A stretch of DNA of 64,000 nucleotides, taken from positions 6,780,666 to 6,844,665 of the forward strand of contig NC_049994.1 in the NCBI RefSeq assembly GCF_000003815.2. Reading direction: 5' to 3'. The position numbers and the translations under genes are program-made. The first letter of the stretch is position 1; each line of letters opens with the position of its first letter. The stretch is from Branchiostoma floridae (Eukaryota > Chordata > Leptocardii > Amphioxiformes > Branchiostomatidae). Shown here piece after piece: positions 35,101 through 49,700 of this stretch. The notes below the pieces were generated by a model that saw nothing but the letters and a program-made list of their open reading frames with translations, had not been told where the DNA came from and did no database searches.

Positions 35101-38100
35101 TGCAGGGAGGGACGGACGAGCGGCAGGAGTTCGGCGGGTTCCAGGGAACAGCTCAGTATTGGAGGTTCCTAATTACCGAGACCCACTCGGGCTGGCAGCC
35201 ATGGCTCACAGAGCTGGACCTCTACGAAGGTAAAGGAAAAATCGTCTTGTTTTATAAGCTATAGAAATATGGATACAAGGAAGGTTCAAAGTAAATGGTT
35301 ACTAAAGGGTAACATTGATTTGAATTAAGTTAAATCATTAAGTAGTTCGCACAGCAGTAGCCAAACTTCACGTTTGCCTGTCGCTCAGCGCTTTTGCAGT
35401 CGGCGCTCAGTGGTCACCCAACGGTCGCTCAGTGATCGCTAAGTTGTCCACTTTAATTTTACACTGATCAACTATATCCAAGAGGTCTCACTTATTCAAT
35501 TATGCAATACGTGTCGGACGTGGCCACCCCAAAACATACGGACAAATTGCACGTGCGGCGGGATGTGCCCTTAGCTTAAAGTAGACCCTGTCCGCTCTAC
35601 CCAACTTGTGTGTTCGACATGACAAGCTAGGCGTATCATTACCCCACGTTTTCCTTTTTAAACATGTTGAAAATCAAGACAGCGTGTGTTCGTACTGTGT
35701 TGTTAAATTCCATCCACCAGGAGATTGCCAGGTTGGAGATGGAGCATCCTACCGAGGAATAGTCAATGTGACGGAAACAGGCAAGACGTGTCAGCGCTGG
35801 GACAGTCAGACACCTCATGAACACAGCATGACACCTACCGATTACCCGGGATTGGGACTGGATCAGAACTACTGCCGGAACCCGGAAGAGGAATCCGGAG
35901 TCTGGTGCTTCACCACGGACCCCGGCACCAGATGGGAGTATTGTGACGTACCAGTCTGCGGTAAGGTCTGATTATGTAACCTTAAAACCCTTAAACTGCC
36001 AAGCCCGGATATATCCGGCACACACATACATGCCCTGTGTGCCGCACCCGGATATATCCGGCATAGCGTATTCCCCCAAAGTAGCAGCTTTTCGCGCGTG
36101 TAGAGCACGAACCCCGGAAGTTAGGAACTTGTTCGGGGGTTTCTTTTTGGAGGTTAGCGGCCAACCCTGATACTGAAAATATGGCAGTTTAATGATTGAT
36201 TCTGTGTTATGATCTTCTTCAATCTGTAATAACTACATTGGCTCCTCAACTTTCAAATGCTTTCCTACACATCAGTCGATCAAGAACATTTGATGACTAG
36301 TTAACGATACCGTGGTATGGCATGATTGTGACAGAAGATCAATTAGTGTGAACCAGTCAGAATTGCCCTGAAGAAGGTGACAGACGAAACATCGGTAAGA
36401 ATAAAGCATTAGTTGTGTAAAAAGAGTCTCTATATTCGGTAGTTGTCAATGTCGCACTGAGGAAGCCGGCGTTCCAAACCAGTACCGGTTGGGATGGGGT
36501 CGCCAGCCGGGCCGTGGACGGGATCACCGCTACCGACTGGAAGTCTGGATCCTGCACACACACTGTAGGTGACGGGGAGGATCATGCAGCCTGGTGGGTG
36601 GATCTCGGACAAGCGTATGCGGTTGATAGGTAGGGATTTATGCATGTATGGTCATCTGTCGGTCATTAGAGTAAAGATGCAAAACTGATTAAGTCACACA
36701 AAAGTGCAGACCCGCACAAACAAACACAGAAAAACCTGTGCTACCTCTGTATACGGACCTCCTGGTCATTCTTGCCTCTTTTCAATGGTCCCCAGATTCT
36801 TTTTTTTCCTATTTGATTCAAGCATCAACAATTCTGTCTATAGCAGCCAATGGTTTTTTCTTAAAGTCCCTTGAGTGTTCGATATAGACAGGTTGGACTA
36901 AATATCACTGTGTTTGCGTTTGTGTACGTATGATTATTAGCATCAAGCATTTAGAACATATAGCTATATTTTGTTTTCCTGATTTCTAGGATGATTCGAG
37001 AGGATGAGTCAAGATTCAAGTCACAAAATCCCTAGCAATGATAGTGACTATGGATCTATCAATCTTTACACACATTATGTGATGTTTATACTTTTTATAC
37101 GAACGTTCATCCGAACATTTGTATAAAACCTATTGCTCTTCCGGAAATAATGCGATCAGATCATATGACATACAAGATTTCTTTTACACAACCAGTTTAT
37201 CTCACCTGCTGACGTTTCGATGTCTGTCAGACATCTTCCTCAGAGCTTATAACTGGAGTTATAGGTGCGTCAATAGGTGAGAAAGACTGGTTGTGTAAAA
37301 GAAAACTCCAACAGATTGTCTAAAATATCTACAGAGTGGTCATAGTCAACCGCCAGGATTGCTGTCGTGATCGGCTCAACCCCTTCAACATCCACATCGG
37401 GAACTCCGACCAGGTCAGCGCGAACCCCCAGTGTGGAGGCGACCATCACATCAACGTGACCCAGCCGTCAATTTCCGTCTCCTGTCCGGGGATGCGGGGG
37501 CGCTATGTGGCCGTCCGTCTGCCTGGACCATCAAGAATACTGGCCCTGTGCGAAGTCCGGATATTGTCGGGTAAGTCTGCACTACATTTACTTCACATGT
37601 ACCAAGTCCTGGCTTATATAGCTATACAAATGAATGCTGACGTTATTCTTATGACCAGCTAGTAGACCTCCAAAAAACTACATTCCTGTTAAAATCACAG
37701 AACCCACTAATCCTTAAAAACGTGTGAGTCATGTAGAATCACGATATAGCTGTATAATAGACATAGAATAGACACTTTTTTACTGTCTGTACCCTTTCAA
37801 TTAGCCTACTGGCATGAATTTGCAAATAAATAGATAAAAAAATAAATAGATTATTCGCTTATAAGTTATGTGCAAGCGACTCTGTTATCTATGACTCCTA
37901 ACCGCCAATATCACGTCCCTTCAGTCCCCCCAATTGTGGAGGGTGTGAATGTCGCACTGGAGAGGCCGGCGTTTCAGACCAGCAATTATGGCGGCGGCGA
38001 CGGGGCTGCCAGCAATGCCGTAGACGGCAACACCGATCCCAACTTTAACCACGGCTTCTGCACACACACCGCGGGGGGTCTGAGGGAGGATAACCCCGCA

Positions 38101-41100
38101 TGGTGGGTGGATCTCGGAGAAGCGTATGCGGTTCATACGTAAGTATACTTCAATGTCAGTTCATCTGTGACGGTAGTCAACATTATGTTACAATTTTTAA
38201 GACTCTATATCCGTACACAAAATAAAGCGCTTTATACCAACACGCTTTCGATCAGTCCTCTGACCCTTCTCAAGTTGAAATGACCCAAGTCACACATCCG
38301 GAACGGAAGTAAGACGTCAGCAAAGGGTCAAATGTGCTTGGCAGTCACTATCGGCCCCCGTCTCGGTCCCTCAACCGCTTAAGCACTATATTTTCAGTAC
38401 GGATATCAGGTCTTAAAATTGTAATGACAATGACAATGACAATGATCTCTATTGCATATTCCTGCCGGTCCTGGGTAGGATAACTTAAGTATACGTGAAA
38501 TAGGTTACATCTTATATCGTCTAAAATCTACATATTCTCTTCTCTCTTTTTGAAACTTGTGTGAACAAATTTACAGATCTTTTCAAGTGCGTTGTATGTA
38601 TTAGTGTGTATAGTGGGCATTCTAAAAGCAAATGTACTTCATTCTCTAGACATCTATCGTTGCAAAATGATGTACATATTCCGTCGTTTGGAGGAGTCTG
38701 GCTGTGTCTACCAACTTCAATTTGTAGCGAATTGTCACTAATTGTTAGTTTAGTCATGGCTCGGCGGTGATAAACATTTTGTATATCGAGATTGTAATAT
38801 GATACGTAAGTATCTATAGAATGTCATGTATGCTCATATGTCAGTCATTAGAGTAAATATGCTAAAGAATTAAGTCACACAAACGCGCACACAATCACGC
38901 ACACACACGAACGCGCGCACACAAACGTGCACATACACAAAAAAGGGCGCACAAACGAGCACACACGCAAACGCGCGCACACAATCACGCACACACACAA
39001 ACGCACACACACACAAACACGCACACACAAACGCGCACACACAAACGCTCGCACACACAAACGCGCACACACAAACGCGCACACACAAACGCGCGCACAC
39101 ACGAACGCGCACACACAAACGCGCGCACACACAAACACGCACACACAAAAACGCGCGCACACACAAACGCGCGCACACACAAACGCGCGAACACACACAA
39201 ACGCGCGCAAACACACAAATGCGCACACACACACAAACTCGCACACATACAAACGTGCCCGCACACAAACGTGCCCGCACACAAACAAGCGCACACAAAC
39301 AAGTGCACACAAACGCGCACACATACAAACAAGCGCAGAAGAACCTGTGCTACCTGTGCATAATGAGCACCTGGTCATTGTGGTCCCTCATGTTCTCTTT
39401 TTTTTTCAATTTGATTCCAGCATCAACAATCCTGTCTCTAGCAGCCAACATGTTTTTTGGCGACGCCTCACGGGCGGAGCCGTTAGTATAGTACTGCGAT
39501 TGAGTTGCCAGGAATTCTAAATATTCCACGTACCCATTCCCTAGGGAATTCGTTTCTGGTAGCATCTTGTGGAACTGGCGTTTGTATCTAACATTTGGGA
39601 ACTGTAATTTGAGTCTTTGGGCATAGCATAGGCCGTAGTTTTTATACACTGTTGCAACTTTTTGAAGATATTTCTAACGAGTTTTTTGGATGGTACCTAA
39701 TTCTTAATGTGTTTGCTACAGCAGAATACAACTATTCTTCATTAACCCTATTCAGACCGGGCTTTTTTGGTCATCCCTGGACCGGGGGGGGGGGGCTTTG
39801 AGGCCCTCCACTTCTAAGTCCTCTAACTCTTGAACGACGTGCCGTTAGGCCACCAAATTTTAGGACATGATATCAACATAATATCTGACGATTATTTGAC
39901 GTTTGACGTTACGTTGACGTAAGATGACGTCATGATGACGTCATCAATTTGATTACATTGGCCGGACCCATGAAAAAAGGGTATTCTCAGAAAACTTCAA
40001 GTTGTACTACAAAAATGTAACAACAAGTCCAGATAACAGAATAATGATGTTTATTACGACTTTTATTGCCAATAGCAACATCGATGACGTCATAATGACG
40101 TCATAAAAAGACGTCATGCACATCTAACATACGAGTTAGGCTCCGCCATATTATATCCAGCACCTTGAATTTTTAAAAGTACTTTTTTGCAACAAATAAT
40201 CACAAAGGGTAATGGAAATAGACTAAATTAATTCATTTAGATGGTTTTGATGAAAAAATACCAGGTAGTTACAAATTTTAAGGGATGATTAGCTTGTTAT
40301 TGTTGATCTGGCCATACGGTCCGCCATCTTGGATTTTGGCTGATGACGTCATCAAATTAGCACAATTTATGCATATATATAATTATGAAAGATATGCTAA
40401 ATAACATAAGATTTATTTATGTAATAAAATGGCAGTAATATAGCCAACTAGAGTTCATCGAACACATCCCTTCGCCAAATAATCATGCCTTTATTAATAC
40501 TTTAAGGTCTTTTTCATGTATTACTAAATAGTACCTACCCCAATAGCAAATGACTGCATGAACTTGTGTTCCTCACAAACCCACAGATGCTACCAAAGAT
40601 AACCTTCTTGGCCAACTGGTGACAATGGAATTATGTACACTGTTGTGATACTTTCTAGCGCAACTTTCATAGTGCTTTGTTAAAATCATGTAGTCTCTAC
40701 CAGACTCCAGCCTGGCCGAATAGTATTGATGATAGGGGGCATTGGACTGTGACCAAAGATGACCTCAGTGGTAGCATCCCTGGTCAATCAGAATTTCATG
40801 CTTGTCAAGAGGATTTTCACAGTGTTAGGGCGTCCAGGTCACAAGGCTTCTCAGGCAAAACATCTGGCAAACAGCTGTGTCCTTAAATATAGGTCAAAAT
40901 GAGATGCATCTGTAAATAGAAAACACTGTTTATTTCTGTTAATTGGATAACTTTCCCTAAGTAATTATATCAAATAGATGTTGATAATCAACCAAAGTAC
41001 CTAGCTACCAAAAACAAAAAATATCCATCAATGTCCTCTGCAGTTATCCTTCTTAAAAGCTACAAACTATAAGACCCACTGCAGTTCCAAACAAGCTGCT

Positions 41101-44100
41101 AGGGGGCCCAAAATTAGACCATTGACTCCTAGTACCAACAGCTATACACCATTAAAAAATCATGAACCTGGCACTTCTGGAAAATTTAGGCGCAAACTTT
41201 GATGCTCACTTGAAGTACCAAAACAAGTCGCCAGGAGGCCCATTATCGAACTTGACCTTCCTTTTTGTGTCCCCTACCTATCAACCAAATATCATTAGCA
41301 TCCATCAAGAACATCTCGAGTTATCTTGCATACAGACAAACGCACTTACATACAAAGCCAGCTACAGCACCATAGGTAAAAGGTAGCTAAACCATTCTTG
41401 CACATGACAATCCTTTCTACAACCGCTAAACACCTGCCAAATATCGTGGAAATCGCCCAGCTACATTTTGACTTATGCTTCCCGAAAAAACACCCAAAAA
41501 AATACCAAGCTCGCTAATGTACCGTAGGAAAACGCCAGGTAACCCATTTTCGAACTAGGCATGCCTTTCAACAACCGCTACACACCTGCAAAAAATAAAA
41601 AAGTTCCATCCACAATTTCTTGAGTTATATCCTGTTGACCTACATACAGACCCAAGTCAGGCAAAAACATAATCTTCTTGGCGAAGCTAAAAATGTGAAA
41701 AATACATTGTTAGAACCCAAAATAGTGATCTTTGGCAAAACTGCCTGTCAGCAAACGGTTGCCATGGCAACACGAAAAAATGAAAAAAAATTTCAAACTT
41801 CGTAAAATTGTTGCTAACAATATTTTAGGAAAACTCACCAAATTTGGTGGCTTTATCGTAAGGCGTTCTGGCTTTATAGGACATCGAAGTTGGCACAGGC
41901 CCCCCCCCCCCCCCCCCCCCGTCTGAATAGGGTTAATGTCGATGATAATAGTATCAATCGATGAACACAGACATTTACACTAAATATGTATAGGAACGTT
42001 CATCCGAACATGTGTATACATTTCAATGGTTTGTCTAAAATATCTACAGAGTAGTCATCGTCAACCGCCAGGATTGCTGCCGTGATCGGATAAACCCCTT
42101 CAACATCCACATCGGGGATTCCGACCAGGTCAGCACCAACCCCAGATGTGGAGGTGACCATCACATCGACGTGAACCAACCGTCCATTACCATCCAATGT
42201 CAGGGCATGAAGGGTCGCTATGTGGCCGTCCGTCTGCCTGGGCCCTCCCGAATACTAACTCTGTGCGAAGTCCAAATATTTGCTGGTAGGCCTGCACAAC
42301 ATTTACTCCCAATGGTTAAGGCATATAGCGCCAGATTTGATGATTTATTTAGCCCTGAACAGTTGTCTAGGGCAGAAAACGTGATGATTGGACTCGAAGG
42401 TTGTGATAAGTTGTTTTTAAACGGCTATTTCAATAACTGTCTATATACTAGTGAAGCTATTTGATAGAGGGGTGCTATCGCATTTTTTCTCTTACTGGGG
42501 AATTAATAGACACGAATTTAGACATGTCATGATCACAGCATTACTTAGAGAGTTAGCAGAGTTAACAGGCCGTTTCATGCTGCCTACGCAGATATCAGCT
42601 GCTCCCCCGGGAAACTGCCATGCGAGGGTTCCTGCAGCATCCTGGCGTTGCAGCGGTGTAACGGGTGGACGGACTGTTCGGACGGGAGTGACGAGGAAGG
42701 TTGCGGTAAGGCTTAGGTCACATTTCAAAACCGGGGCCCGGCCGAGCAGTTTTAATAAACAAACAAAAAAATACAATGTATACCTAGAAATATACACAAA
42801 TCATGCCAATGCGTCTTATTTCGACATTTTGTGTATTTTGATGCATTTTATATCATTCTTTTCGCTCCCGAAAACTGTCCGGCCGGGCCCCGGTTTGAAA
42901 ATGTGACCAAAGCCTAAGCAATGAGATCGCGTAGCGAAGTGCTGGCGCAGTAGTGGCGCAGCGGTGGCGCAGCGGTGACGTAGCGCTAGCACAGCGCTGG
43001 CGCAGCGGCAGCGTGTTGGCTCGGGACCGAGAGGTCTCGAGTTCGAACTCTGCCGTGCCACCGATATTGTGCCCTTGGGAAAGGCACTTTACACGACTTT
43101 CCTCAGGTGAAAATAAGTCCCTAGCTTCGGATCGGATAGAACATTAAATGGAGACCCCGTGTTTGTGGAGAGCCACACCCCATCCACGCACGTTAAAGAA
43201 CCCGCCGCAATTATCGCAAAGAGTAGGGGACTTTCCCGGTGTGTGTGGATCAAACCTTGCAGTCTGGTCTCTTGGTTGACATATTGAAAAGAGCTCCAAA
43301 GGTGGTTTATTCGAATTTTTCTTTAATTAATGACTGTTTTTGTAAGGTAAGGTACATACCTCCCAAATTTTCTCGTGTTCTCTCGTGAGAATTGAGACTA
43401 GATCATTCCCCGTGACGAAGATGTGCTGTTAGACATCGAAAATTTGGGGGTTATGTATCTTACCTTACAAAAACAGTCATTGATTGAAGAAAATTGGAAT
43501 TAACTGTATTCATATGTGACTGATGAACCTCTTCAACGATGATCAAATGGTGATAGTCACCTGTTATGTCAATCCTTCCACAACCGTGGTACATCTAGAT
43601 AAATAAATAAAGTGATCACAGATCCGTTCCTGCTTCCTCTCGGAAACAGGATTGATTGATAAAAGTTGATGTTATAAGTTATGTTCTTTGCGCTGATGAC
43701 AAAAGACGCGGGAAAATGTCATCTGCACGCACTCCAGGCGACTTCCGTCTCTTCGAGGAAATTTAATAAAAAAAGGGATGTAGAACATACCGAGTTTTGT
43801 TTTCTCTAATGTCATGCATGTCAAATTTCATATTGAAAAAATAAATACCCGATAACTAGTACTCAGAAATAGCTCAAGTCTTATTTCAATTCTTGCAGTA
43901 GAATTTTGCTTAGTATTTGTTGCTAAAGGAGCAGGATTTGTAAAGGCAAACTAGGCTTTTTTTCTCCCGTACGGTGTTTTTTTAAAACTATTTCAACTTT
44001 AGTTTCTGTATTTTGTATTCTCGTAAAAATAAATGAAATAATATTGTTATAATTGTAAGTGTGCCTGCCAACTCCTGTGGATCTGAACCTCGGCGGCAGA

Positions 44101-46677
44101 CTTACGATGCTGCCTAATCAGCTGGGCCAGACGACGTTTGAGGAGATACGGAATTCCCCTGTAATGGACCTGCTCGACAGTTCGACCAGCAACGCAGAGA
44201 ACCGACATCCTGAGTTCCGGGAATTTACATCTACGGTCATCTTCCCGCGATGTCTCCCGGTCTCCCAGCCCTCCAGGAGGTATTGAGAAACGCCAGTAGG
44301 CGATGCATTTTCCTGGATAAATAAATAAACTGAAACTGAAACTGAATGTCTTGTCTCCGAAGAGAACAGCCATTCCTGAAATTCGTCTCCACATGGAGAC
44401 AACACGGCCTCGTTCTTGTGAGTAAAGGTCACATTGGATTGATTATTATGGCAATTATTCGGGAATGAACATACATTCAACTTAATACCAGACATGTTCA
44501 TACTCACTATTACAAAAAGATGTTCGCGCTTAAAATGTCTTAATTACCTTTGCCAGAATGGCTAAAGTTATGTTTTGGGCGTGTTTGTGTGTTTGTGTGT
44601 GTGTCTGTGTGTGTGTCTGTGTGTATGTCAACAGTATAAATCGAGAAGCCTTGGATGGATCCTGATGATATTTGGTAGGTGGGTAGGAGTCGGGAAAACG
44701 AAGGTCAAGTTCGATAATGGCCCCCTAGCGGCTTGCTAAGGTACTGCAGCGGAAACTCAATTTTTTATATCTCGTGTTCTGGACATGCTGTGGTCATGAT
44801 TTTTGAGTGGCAGATAGCCCTCGAGGCAGAGAGTAAGTGCGGCTTTTTTGGAACTGCAGGCGCCGGTTTCCTTTCAAACTTTGGACGAGTATAACTCTAC
44901 AACGTGTTGACGGATCGTCATGATTTTTGGTCTGTAGATAGAAATATGAGTAATGACTTACATAATGGTATTTATATATTTAATGAGTAATGACTTACAT
45001 AATGGTATTTATATATTTATACTAATTATGTAAATCAACAGCTAATTTGCATAATTAATAAGGTAAATTTATAAATCCACTGCATTCCATGATAGGACTA
45101 TCAAACTTGTCACATATGTAGCTGGGAAGGAGAGAAATGTCGATAGATATCAATTATGCAAATGTAGACCTCATTTGCACAATCAATAAGAAAATATAAA
45201 CATGTTGACGGATCATCATGTTTTTTGGTATGTAGGTAGCGTAAGTGAAGACCTACATAATGAGACACCAATTATGCAAATCAACAGCTAATTTGCATGA
45301 TTAATGAGGATATTATATAACTTCACTACATTCCATGATAGGACTTTATAACTTGTCACATATGTAGCTGAGAATGAGAGAAATGTCAATACATTTTTAT
45401 CATGCAAATGATTATCTCATTTGCATAATTACTGAGAAAAAAATATGAACGTGTTGACGGATCGTCATGATTTTTGGCATGTAGATAGCCAAAGTGAAGA
45501 CTTATATAAATGTGATACTTATTATGCAAATTAACAGCTAATTTGCATATTTGATTAGGAAAAGTTCATAAATCCACTGCATTTTATTATAGTTCTTTCA
45601 TCAAAGTTGTCACATATGTAACTGTGAAAGAGGGAAGAGAGTAAGAGGTGTATTTAAAGACTTTGAAAGAGAATTAGTCAAGAATGGATCAAAGGATCAT
45701 AATGATTTTTGGTATGCTGATAGCTTAAGTAATGCTTGATACAATTTGATATCAATTAATTGTAACTTGGGATCTAATTTGCATAGTCAATGCCGAAATT
45801 TTATAAACCAACTCCAATCATATAATCATAAAGAAAATGAAATGAGTAACCCATTTGTCAAACATCACTCTACATAGCAAACCTGGTTTATTTGGCAAAG
45901 TTATGTGTTCGTGGAACTCTAGTTTTGATTTTACTTTGGAGGTCGGTAGAGCATAAAAAAAACTCACATGTGCACGTCTATCCTACCCGTTTCTATCCAG
46001 ATTGTGTATAGACCGGAGAAGAGAACGGCAAGTCTAACCTGCCTTTTATTGTACATTGTAGGGGCACACAGCTGCTGCCGTGCCGCTCGTGGTGTGAGGA
46101 AGTCCTCCGCATGGCTGATGACCGGACGAAGAACCGGTTCCCTACCTGTGACCTGTTTCCGTCACCACCTCACCCCTGTTGGAACCCGGAGCCACAGACG
46201 AACCACAACGAAGGTAAGGAGGAAGACTAGATTTATCACTTTCGACTGGTATTAGCACCTACAAAACGATTGATACCTTTTTCTAGACTGTTTCTGAATA
46301 TATGAATTTAGTATAGAAGAGAATTTAGTCTCTAACCCTTGTAAGAAGCAAACGTACAGTTCAATGGTCTGGTTGCTGTAAATGTACAGGCTCATTTCCA
46401 CACTTAAAAAGACAATAGACGCGACTACAAGTATATTCCCAAAGATTACACAACAGACTGCAGGACGAGTTTAATACATTGCTTACGCTTACCACTTTAA
46501 CACAGAGATAATAGACCAGTCCTACGTTTTTAGTCAAATGCTTTCTATGACATCATGATCTGGCAACTGACAAATACATCAAATCTCCTCAGGCATCTTT
46601 AAGATCAACTTCTCAATTCAAATTTCAATCATGGAAGTGTCTTTCTACAAATTTTAAACAATTTTACTTTAAGATGA

Positions 46678-46731
<54 letters not shown>

Positions 46732-49700
46732 GAAACTCACTACCGGTTACAATAAATGTCATAGTTCTGATGTAACTTTCGTCGCTCAGATTCGCCATGC
46801 ATCAATTAGTACATTTATACATTACTAGTGTTTGGCCATTTCTCTTTCCCAGTTTGCTACCATGGCAGTGGCATGAATTACCGCGGTACAGCATCCAGGG
46901 CAGATTGTGTGGAGTGGTCAAGGGTGTCGGTAGTCATTTTTGTTATGTTAGTGAACGCTTACCCCTGGGCTAATCTGGACAGCAACTATTGCCGGAACCC
47001 TTATGGGGTCGAGCAGCCATTTTGTATGGTGGATGGCGGAGACGGATACGGAGACTATTACACGGCGCCATGTGATGACATCATGCCTTGCAGTAAGTTG
47101 TATTTCCAAGATGGAATAACTTTCCTGGACCATATTTCCATGTCACTCGAACCATATTCCCAAGGTTACTCGGACCATATTCCCATGTCACTCGGACTAT
47201 GTTCCCAAGGTCACTCCGGACCATATTCCCAAGGTCACCCGGACTATATTCCCAAGATCACTCGGACCATATTCCCAAGGTCACTCGGACCATATTCCCA
47301 AGGTCACTAGGACCATATTCCCAAGGTTAATCGGTCCATCTTCCCATAAAGTCACTAGGACCATATTCCCAAGATCACTAGGACCGTATCGCCTAGGTCA
47401 CACGGACCATATTCCCAAGATCACTAGGACCATATTCCCAAGGTTACTCGGACCATATTCCCAAGGTCACTAGGACCATATTCCCAAAGTCACTAGGACC
47501 GTATCGCCGAAGTCACACGGACCATATTCCCAAGGTCCTTCGGACCATATTCCCAAGGTCATTCGGACCATATTCCCAAGGTCACTTGAACGCATTTCCC
47601 AGGTTTTCGGACATGTATGAATGAAAACTTGTCAAGAGTCTTGGTCTGTATCTTTATCTATATCTAAGCCTGTATAACCGCCCTTCGGCGTAACACACCA
47701 GCTTTTTTTATTACCTCCATGAAATGTCATGGAGGTTATATTGTACCCAGCGTTTGTCTGTCTGTCTGTGTGTGTGTGTGTGTGTGTGTAAACAAGATAA
47801 CTCAAGAACGGCTGGATGGATTGGTTTCATACTTGGTGTGTTGGTGTGATGAAAGCTGAAAATGATTATATTTTGGGCCACCTAGCGGCTCCCCTTGGTA
47901 CTGCAGCGCAACTTCCGGTTTTGCTATCTCGGTGTTCTGAACATGCTATGGTCACGCTTTTGAGTAATAGATAGCTCTTGTGTTCAGGAAAAAATGACAT
48001 AACTTTGGGCCCCCTAGCGTCTAGTTTTGGGATAGCAGGGGCATTTTTGTCAAAAACTTCTGAAGACGATAACTCAAGAAGGGAACAACAGATTTGCATG
48101 ATTTTTTATATGTAAGTACCTTAGACAATGTTGTACAAGATAAAATACTTATTATGCAAAATAGGAATACATTTGCATAATCAATGAGAACATTCTATCA
48201 TAGCAGTTTTTTCAATGTATCTCTTGTCCCGGACGTGATATGGTCGAGACATTTGGGTGGTAGATAGCTCTTAGCGTCATGACAAAGTGGAGCAAGTTTC
48301 ATACCCCTAACATTTAATTGTGAAACTGCAGGGGTGTTTTTGTCAAGACACTCCAAAGAGGATAACTGCAGAAAGGAACGACGGATTGCCTGCATTTTAG
48401 GTATGCTGTTACCTTGGGCAAAGATGTTCATAATGATATGCATCTTATGCAAATGAGGGCTTAATTTGCATAATTAATGAGGAAATTGTATAATTCTATT
48501 GTTTGCAATAACTGTACTTCAATAAATGTAACACTTGTTAATTATGATAGGTGGAATATAAGCAGATACCAAATATGGTAATGAGGAACTTATTTGCATA
48601 ATTTATGTAAAAATTGCAAAACCGCTTTATGATTAATAATGGGAATTTTATAATTGTGACATGTGTACGTTAGTCAATGATGAACAACACCATGCATAAA
48701 TTATGTTAATGTGTTAATCAATTGCATGAAATTTACGAAAGCTCTAAATTTTCATGGAGGTATGAGGTCGCCGAACTCTAGTTGCAACATATATTTACAA
48801 GACATGGTGACGGCACACTCAAGTCATGACTTATATTCATGCCGCCACCGCAAAAGAATACAAATACATGGATAAATAAATACAAGATAAGAAAACAACA
48901 TAACATTACAAAATAACAAGTAAGCAAAGCACTGAAGCAAAAACAACAAATGAAGATTGAAAGATATAAACTGAGGATATGATGATTAACTAAGTCCCTT
49001 AAGACTGGAAAATGATGTTTAGTCATTATTGAAGCCATTGGTATCTATTAAGAAAGTCTGCACAAACATTAATATTTTGGGGTTTTCTGCAGGGGACAGA
49101 AAAAAAATCATTTTAGGAGCAACTGTACTAAAATGTCGTCGGATAGATTGTCCAAATCAAAACCTACCAGTCTTTTCAAATTGCCGAAGAGGAAAGATCT
49201 CTGTTGAGTGTAGTTAGGACAGTGTAGCATAAAGTGACAAATGCTTTCGTATGGGTTACCACAAGAACAAGCTAGAATAACAACAAGATTACGGGTGAAC
49301 AAACTTTTATTTAAACTAGGGGTTCCAAGACGTGTGAGTAAAGCGCAGGGGTAACGGGGACCTAATGCGAAGTAAGAAACAAGGACGAGGCGCACAGATT
49401 TGGTCAATTTTTTTCTGAACAGAGGAAGGCTCAAGGATCGGCCAGAGTCAGTTTATTCCATTGATAAGTAGCGTAGGGAATAAAAGATCTTTTGAAACGA
49501 TCTGTAGCATATAGGTATCTGAATATTTTGTTTGATGCGTGGATCGTAATGAGTGGAGTCTAACACAAAAGATGGTATCAACTCTCTCAAATACGGACGG
49601 GTGAGACCTTGGATAATTTTGTAGAATAAAATAAGAGAGTGAACATGTCTACGGTCTGATAGTTTTCCCATCCAAGTTCTTTAAGAAAAAATAATTATGA

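Noticed and set aside
38870-39378. Long open frames on both strands (Cys/Val/Arg-rich and Thr/His-rich)
   Set aside because: They are translations of a CA/CACGCA microsatellite and have no splice or domain support.
42451-42906. 151-codon frame over the LDLa exon
   Set aside because: The frame differs from that of the six-Cys LDLa module, which alone fits the splice phases.
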